Under the pieces are notes generated by a model. The model saw nothing but the letters and a program-made list of their open reading frames with translations. It was not told where the DNA came from and made no database searches. Below are positions 6,481-7,823 of a stretch of 7,823 nucleotides of DNA, piece after piece. Both the position numbers and the translations under genes were made by a program. The DNA lies in the NCBI GenBank assembly GCA_016205045.1, contig JACQJM010000223.1, forward strand, positions 1 through 7,823. The letters run 5' to 3'. The stretch's first letter is position 1. Each line of letters begins with the position of its first letter. This DNA is from Elusimicrobiota bacterium (GTDB taxonomy: Bacteria; Elusimicrobiota; Elusimicrobia; JACQJN01).

Positions 6481-7002
6481 TTATGCCCCACATGCATCGG
6501 CCGGTCCATCCTCAGACCAAACGTATAAATAGGAAGGAATATTCCCACACATGATATCGTCAATCAATCCTCCCACATACTGACCTTGAAAACCCCCTTC
6601 TCCTGCCTGTGGCGGAAGAAGCATATAGTTGACCTCGTAGGGGCCGATGGGGTCGGGGGAGTTCAGCCGAGTCATTTGGATCCAGAGGTACGCAAAAGGT
6701 CTAGGCGCGACGTTGATAAATGTGGGTGGAGAGAAGTAACGCAAAGAAGGCAGCTCAAAATCTAACTCAGAAAGATCGTTTGTAAGATCTCCCCTCTGGT
6801 GATAATACCGAATTTCCGCTTTCCTAAGAGCTTCAATGACGCCTACCGCTTCCTGAATGCGGCTACGCTCTACCGTCCTCACGTACTGAGGAAGGGCTAC
6901 AGCAGATAGAACAGCGATCATGAGTACGACCGTCAGCAACTCAATGAGAGAAAATCCTGCGGAGGAGGTGGAGAAAGCAGTTCCTTTATGAATGGTTTTC
7001 AT
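6481..7002 (-). CDS. Type IV prepilin / pseudopilin with C-terminal disulfide loop
   Basis: A 173-residue pilin precursor. A 16-residue leader ends in Gly and precedes FSLIELLTVVLMIAVLSAVA, the class III signal processed by the prepilin peptidase between Gly16 and Phe17; Glu21 is the conserved position-5 glutamate needed for assembly. The hydrophobic helix continues as LPQYVRTVERSRIQEAV, followed by ALRKAEIRYYHQRGD and the LSELDF motif. Cys152 and Cys171 near the C-terminus would close a disulfide loop (D-region). The LPQY/VE-SR/YY--G/ELD arrangement is typical of the large pilin families of Elusimicrobiota and relatives. The gene is a single unit, convergent with guaB (13 bp apart) and divergent from rnpB, with no pilus assembly genes nearby. 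Major pilin and minor pseudopilin cannot be told apart here. No strong Shine-Dalgarno is seen. Confidence 0.92.
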   Translation of the reverse strand: MKTIHKGTAFSTSSAGFSLIELLTVVLMIAVLSAVALPQYVRTVERSRIQEAVGVIEALRKAEIRYYHQRGDLTNDLSELDFELPSLRYFSPPTFINVAPRPFAYLWIQMTRLNSPDPIGPYEVNYMLLPPQAGEGGFQGQYVGGLIDDIMCGNIPSYLYVWSEDGPADACGA

Positions 7003-7031
7003 TTTAGAAAGACCCTGGTCAGCCTATCTAA

Positions 7032-7060
7032 AATATAGCCCCAGAATTAAAAAAAATCAA
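7032..7060 (-). promoter_or_regulatory. Predicted promoter of the pilin gene
   Basis: On the minus strand: -35 TTGATT (7055-7060), 17-bp spacer containing a T-run, -10 TATATT (7032-7037, one mismatch). The start of transcription near 7025 leaves a leader of about 23 nt. Confidence 0.6.
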
Positions 7061-7073
7061 TAAAAATAAGGTG

Positions 7074-7090
7074 CCCGGAAGGTGTCCGGG
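7074..7090 (-). terminator. Hairpin followed by T-rich tract on the minus strand, possible terminator
   Basis: CCCGGA (7074-7079) and TCCGGG (7085-7090) form a perfect 6-bp stem with a 5-nt loop. Read leftward it is followed, after a 4-nt CACC, by TTATTTTTATTG and a run of T. It could stop antisense transcription coming from the rnpB side before it reaches the pilin promoter. The gap before the T-run weakens the call. The rest of 7091-7186 shows nothing I can name. Confidence 0.3.
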
Positions 7091-7186
7091 AGTAAAATAA
7101 GCTAAAAAACAGTCCAGAATCACCCAATTCCAGCCACCACACCAAACTCATAAAACCTCATCCGAGACCCAGGATGGCTTATAAAT

Positions 7187-7195
7187 TGATATAAT
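7187..7195 (+). promoter_or_regulatory. Extended -10 promoter of rnpB
   Basis: TGATATAAT contains a perfect TATAAT (7190-7195) preceded by TGN, the extended -10 form, which fits the absence of any recognisable -35 near 7167-7172. Transcription would start near 7202, directly at the expected 5' end of the RNase P RNA. Confidence 0.6.
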
Positions 7196-7219
7196 TTGCT
7201 TGGGGAAGCTGGAGGGCCG

Positions 7220-7306
7220 CCTTACGACAGGGTCCAGGGAACAGGGTATAGGGGTGAGTTAAAAGCTAACCCCCGACCCCTCGACCCCTAACCCCTGTTT
7301 GTGGGG
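7220..7306 (+). repeat. Heptad hairpin element 1 in rnpB (P3 position)
   Basis: The closing stem CCTTAC (7220-7225) pairs with GTGGGG (7301-7306). The G-rich arm starts GACAGGG (7226) and carries GGG runs every 7-8 nt. GTTA/TAAC (7258-7261/7267-7270) closes the apical loop, and the C-rich arm ends CCCCTGT (7298). The alignment places it at the tip of P3, so it would lengthen that helix rather than break the core. Confidence 0.8.
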
Positions 7307-7404
7307 AGGAACTTCCGAACTCCATAGAGCACGGTGCCTGCTGAAAAGCAGGGGGTTGTGGTCGTAAGCCCACAGCTACGGAAAGTACCACAGAAAAGAT
7401 ACCT

Positions 7405-7488
7405 CCTTACGACAGGGTCCAGGGGACAGGGTATAGGGGTGAGTTAAAAACTAACCCCTGACCCCTCAGCCCTAACCCCTTTGTAGGG
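7405..7488 (+). repeat. Heptad hairpin element 2 in rnpB (P9 position)
   Basis: A near copy of element 1 in the same orientation 185 bp downstream: the first 20 nt are identical, and only a few substitutions and short indels separate the rest. The closing stem CCTTAC (7405-7410) pairs with GTAGGG (7483-7488). By alignment to E. coli M1 it replaces the P9 hairpin, between ACAGAAAAGATACC and AGGGTGAAAAGG. Confidence 0.8.
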
Positions 7489-7502
7489 AAAGGGTGAAAA
7501 GG

Positions 7503-7571
7503 CGTACCATTCATCCTTGAAGGCATAGGAATGGTACGTCCCAAACCTACGACGTTTGGATGTTTGGGACG
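7503..7571 (+). other. Two extra adjacent hairpins in the P12 region of rnpB
   Basis: CGTACCATTC (7503-7512) pairs perfectly with GAATGGTACG (7529-7538), and GTCCCAAAC (7538-7546) pairs perfectly with GTTTGGGAC (7562-7570). Both lie between AGGGTGAAAAGG and GAGGTAAGAGCTCACC, where E. coli has only a few bases, so the P11/P12 branch is expanded by about 65 nt. These hairpins lack the heptad repeat. Confidence 0.65.
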
Positions 7572-7667
7572 AGGTAAGAGCTCACCGCCCTGGTGGCAAC
7601 ACCGGGGGCATGGCAAACCCCACCGGGAGCAAGGCCAAACAACGGAAGTGTCTGCTCGACACGATCC

Positions 7668-7737
7668 GACAGGGGTTAGGGACTAGGGGTTAGGGGCTGG
7701 TTGAATTCGCCAACCCCCAACTACCAAACCCCAAACC
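7668..7737 (+). repeat. Heptad hairpin element 3 in rnpB (P15-P17 domain)
   Basis: The G-rich arm GACAGGGGTTAGGG... (7668-7696) is followed by an apical stem GGTTG/CAACC (7699-7703/7711-7715), then a C-rich arm of ACCCCAA-like units to 7737. It is flanked by two ordinary hairpins: GTGTC-TGCTC-GACAC (7648-7662, extended by CGGA/TCCG) and CAGTCT-GTTGGG-AGACTG (7738-7755). It differs from elements 1 and 2 in heptad (GGGGTTA), so it is a separate insertion. Confidence 0.75.
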
Positions 7738-7792
7738 CAGTCTGTTGGGAGACTGTAGGTAGGCCGCATTAGAGAAATGGTCCTCATTCTAA

Positions 7793-7823
7793 GACAGGGG
7801 TTAGGGGTTGCCTGCCTGCCGGC
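7793..7823 (+). repeat. Heptad element 4, truncated at right edge
   Basis: GACAGGGGTTAGGGG begins here, as in element 3, then runs into TTGCCTGCCTGCCGGC, which reads like the first half of a palindrome centred near 7820. It lies just after the P2 3' strand, where the conserved P4 3' strand should follow. The rest is outside the window. Confidence 0.65.

Larger units (their letters stand above)
7202..7823 (+). ncRNA. rnpB: RNase P RNA (type A), with repeat insertions, 3' end outside window
   Basis: The catalytic RNA that removes 5' leaders from pre-tRNAs. It lines up in order with E. coli M1 RNA: GAAGCTGG (P1 5' strand, 7206-7213), P2 5' strand GAGGGCC (7212-7218), P3, GAGGAACTTCCGAACTCC (P4 5' strand, 7307-7324), CATAGAGCACGGTGCC, CCACAGAAAAGATACC, AGGGTGAAAAGG (from 7491), GGTAAGAGCTCACCG (from 7573), a P14-type GNRA hairpin GGTG-GCAA-CACC (7592-7603), GGCAAACCCCACCGGGAGCAAGGCCAAA (pieces between 7611 and 7639) and GTAGGTAGGCCGC (from 7755; the GGT of the tRNA-CCA-binding loop). 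P2 closes with GGTCCTC (7779-7785) over seven pairs. Helix P18 is absent. Heptad hairpin elements lie in P3, P9, P15-P17 and after P2. The P4 and P1 3' strands are missing from the window. Identity is sure; completeness and function are not. Confidence 0.93.

Noticed and set aside
7407..7616. Open reading frame of 69 codons on the minus strand
   Set aside because: It lies entirely inside the RNase P RNA and its composition follows the heptad repeat and P12 hairpins; no protein family is recognisable.
7226..7823. CRISPR array or integrated telomere-like array
   Set aside because: Units are 7-8 nt without spacers and are arranged as G-rich/C-rich hairpin arms within a recognisable ncRNA, so neither a CRISPR nor a simple tandem array fits.

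Overview
The window reads as bacterial chromosome (probably metagenomic) from a lineage distant from the well-studied phyla. It has a type IV pilin of the style abundant in Elusimicrobiota and relatives, many G/C-heptad palindromic repeats, few Shine-Dalgarno sequences, and an RNase P RNA of ancestral type A that lacks helix P18. Elusimicrobiota/Omnitrophota-like is my best guess; no ribosomal marker is present to fix it. Both ends lie inside copies of the same heptad repeat, so the window may be a complete contig that broke at repeats.

Layout. 1-425 (-): 5' part of hemB (porphobilinogen synthase), running into a heptad repeat at the left edge. 426-795: non-coding; a 30-nt-arm palindrome forms the hemB leader, then comes the hemB promoter, then a 167-bp MITE-like element whose right end lies at the promoter of the next gene. 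796-2793 (+): hybrid histidine kinase with three degenerate receiver-like domains. 2862-3584 (+): OmpR/PhoB-type response regulator, probably its partner, with a weak terminator and a -10 box between the two genes. 3693-4220 (+): PilZ domain with two C-terminal membrane segments, overlapping by one base a secreted or anchored protein of unknown function (4220-4882). 5040-6467 (+): GuaB-family protein with CBS domains. 6481-7002 (-): type IV prepilin, convergent with guaB. 7202-7823 (+): RNase P RNA gene (rnpB), cut by the right edge.

The most striking observation is that rnpB is loaded with G/C-heptad hairpin elements: two near-identical copies in the P3 and P9 positions, one in the P15-P17 domain and the start of a fourth after the P2 3' strand. 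The rest of the RNase P core is still recognisable and P2 still pairs. The same repeat type enters hemB in frame just after its zinc-binding cysteines. Together these suggest a selfish or structural palindromic repeat tolerated inside functional RNA and protein genes, as known for Rickettsia palindromic elements and for cyanobacterial STRR heptamers in rnpB.

The genes are a mix of housekeeping (heme, purine, tRNA processing) and signalling/surface functions (two-component pair, a putative c-di-GMP receptor, a pilin). No operon beyond the PilZ pair is evident.
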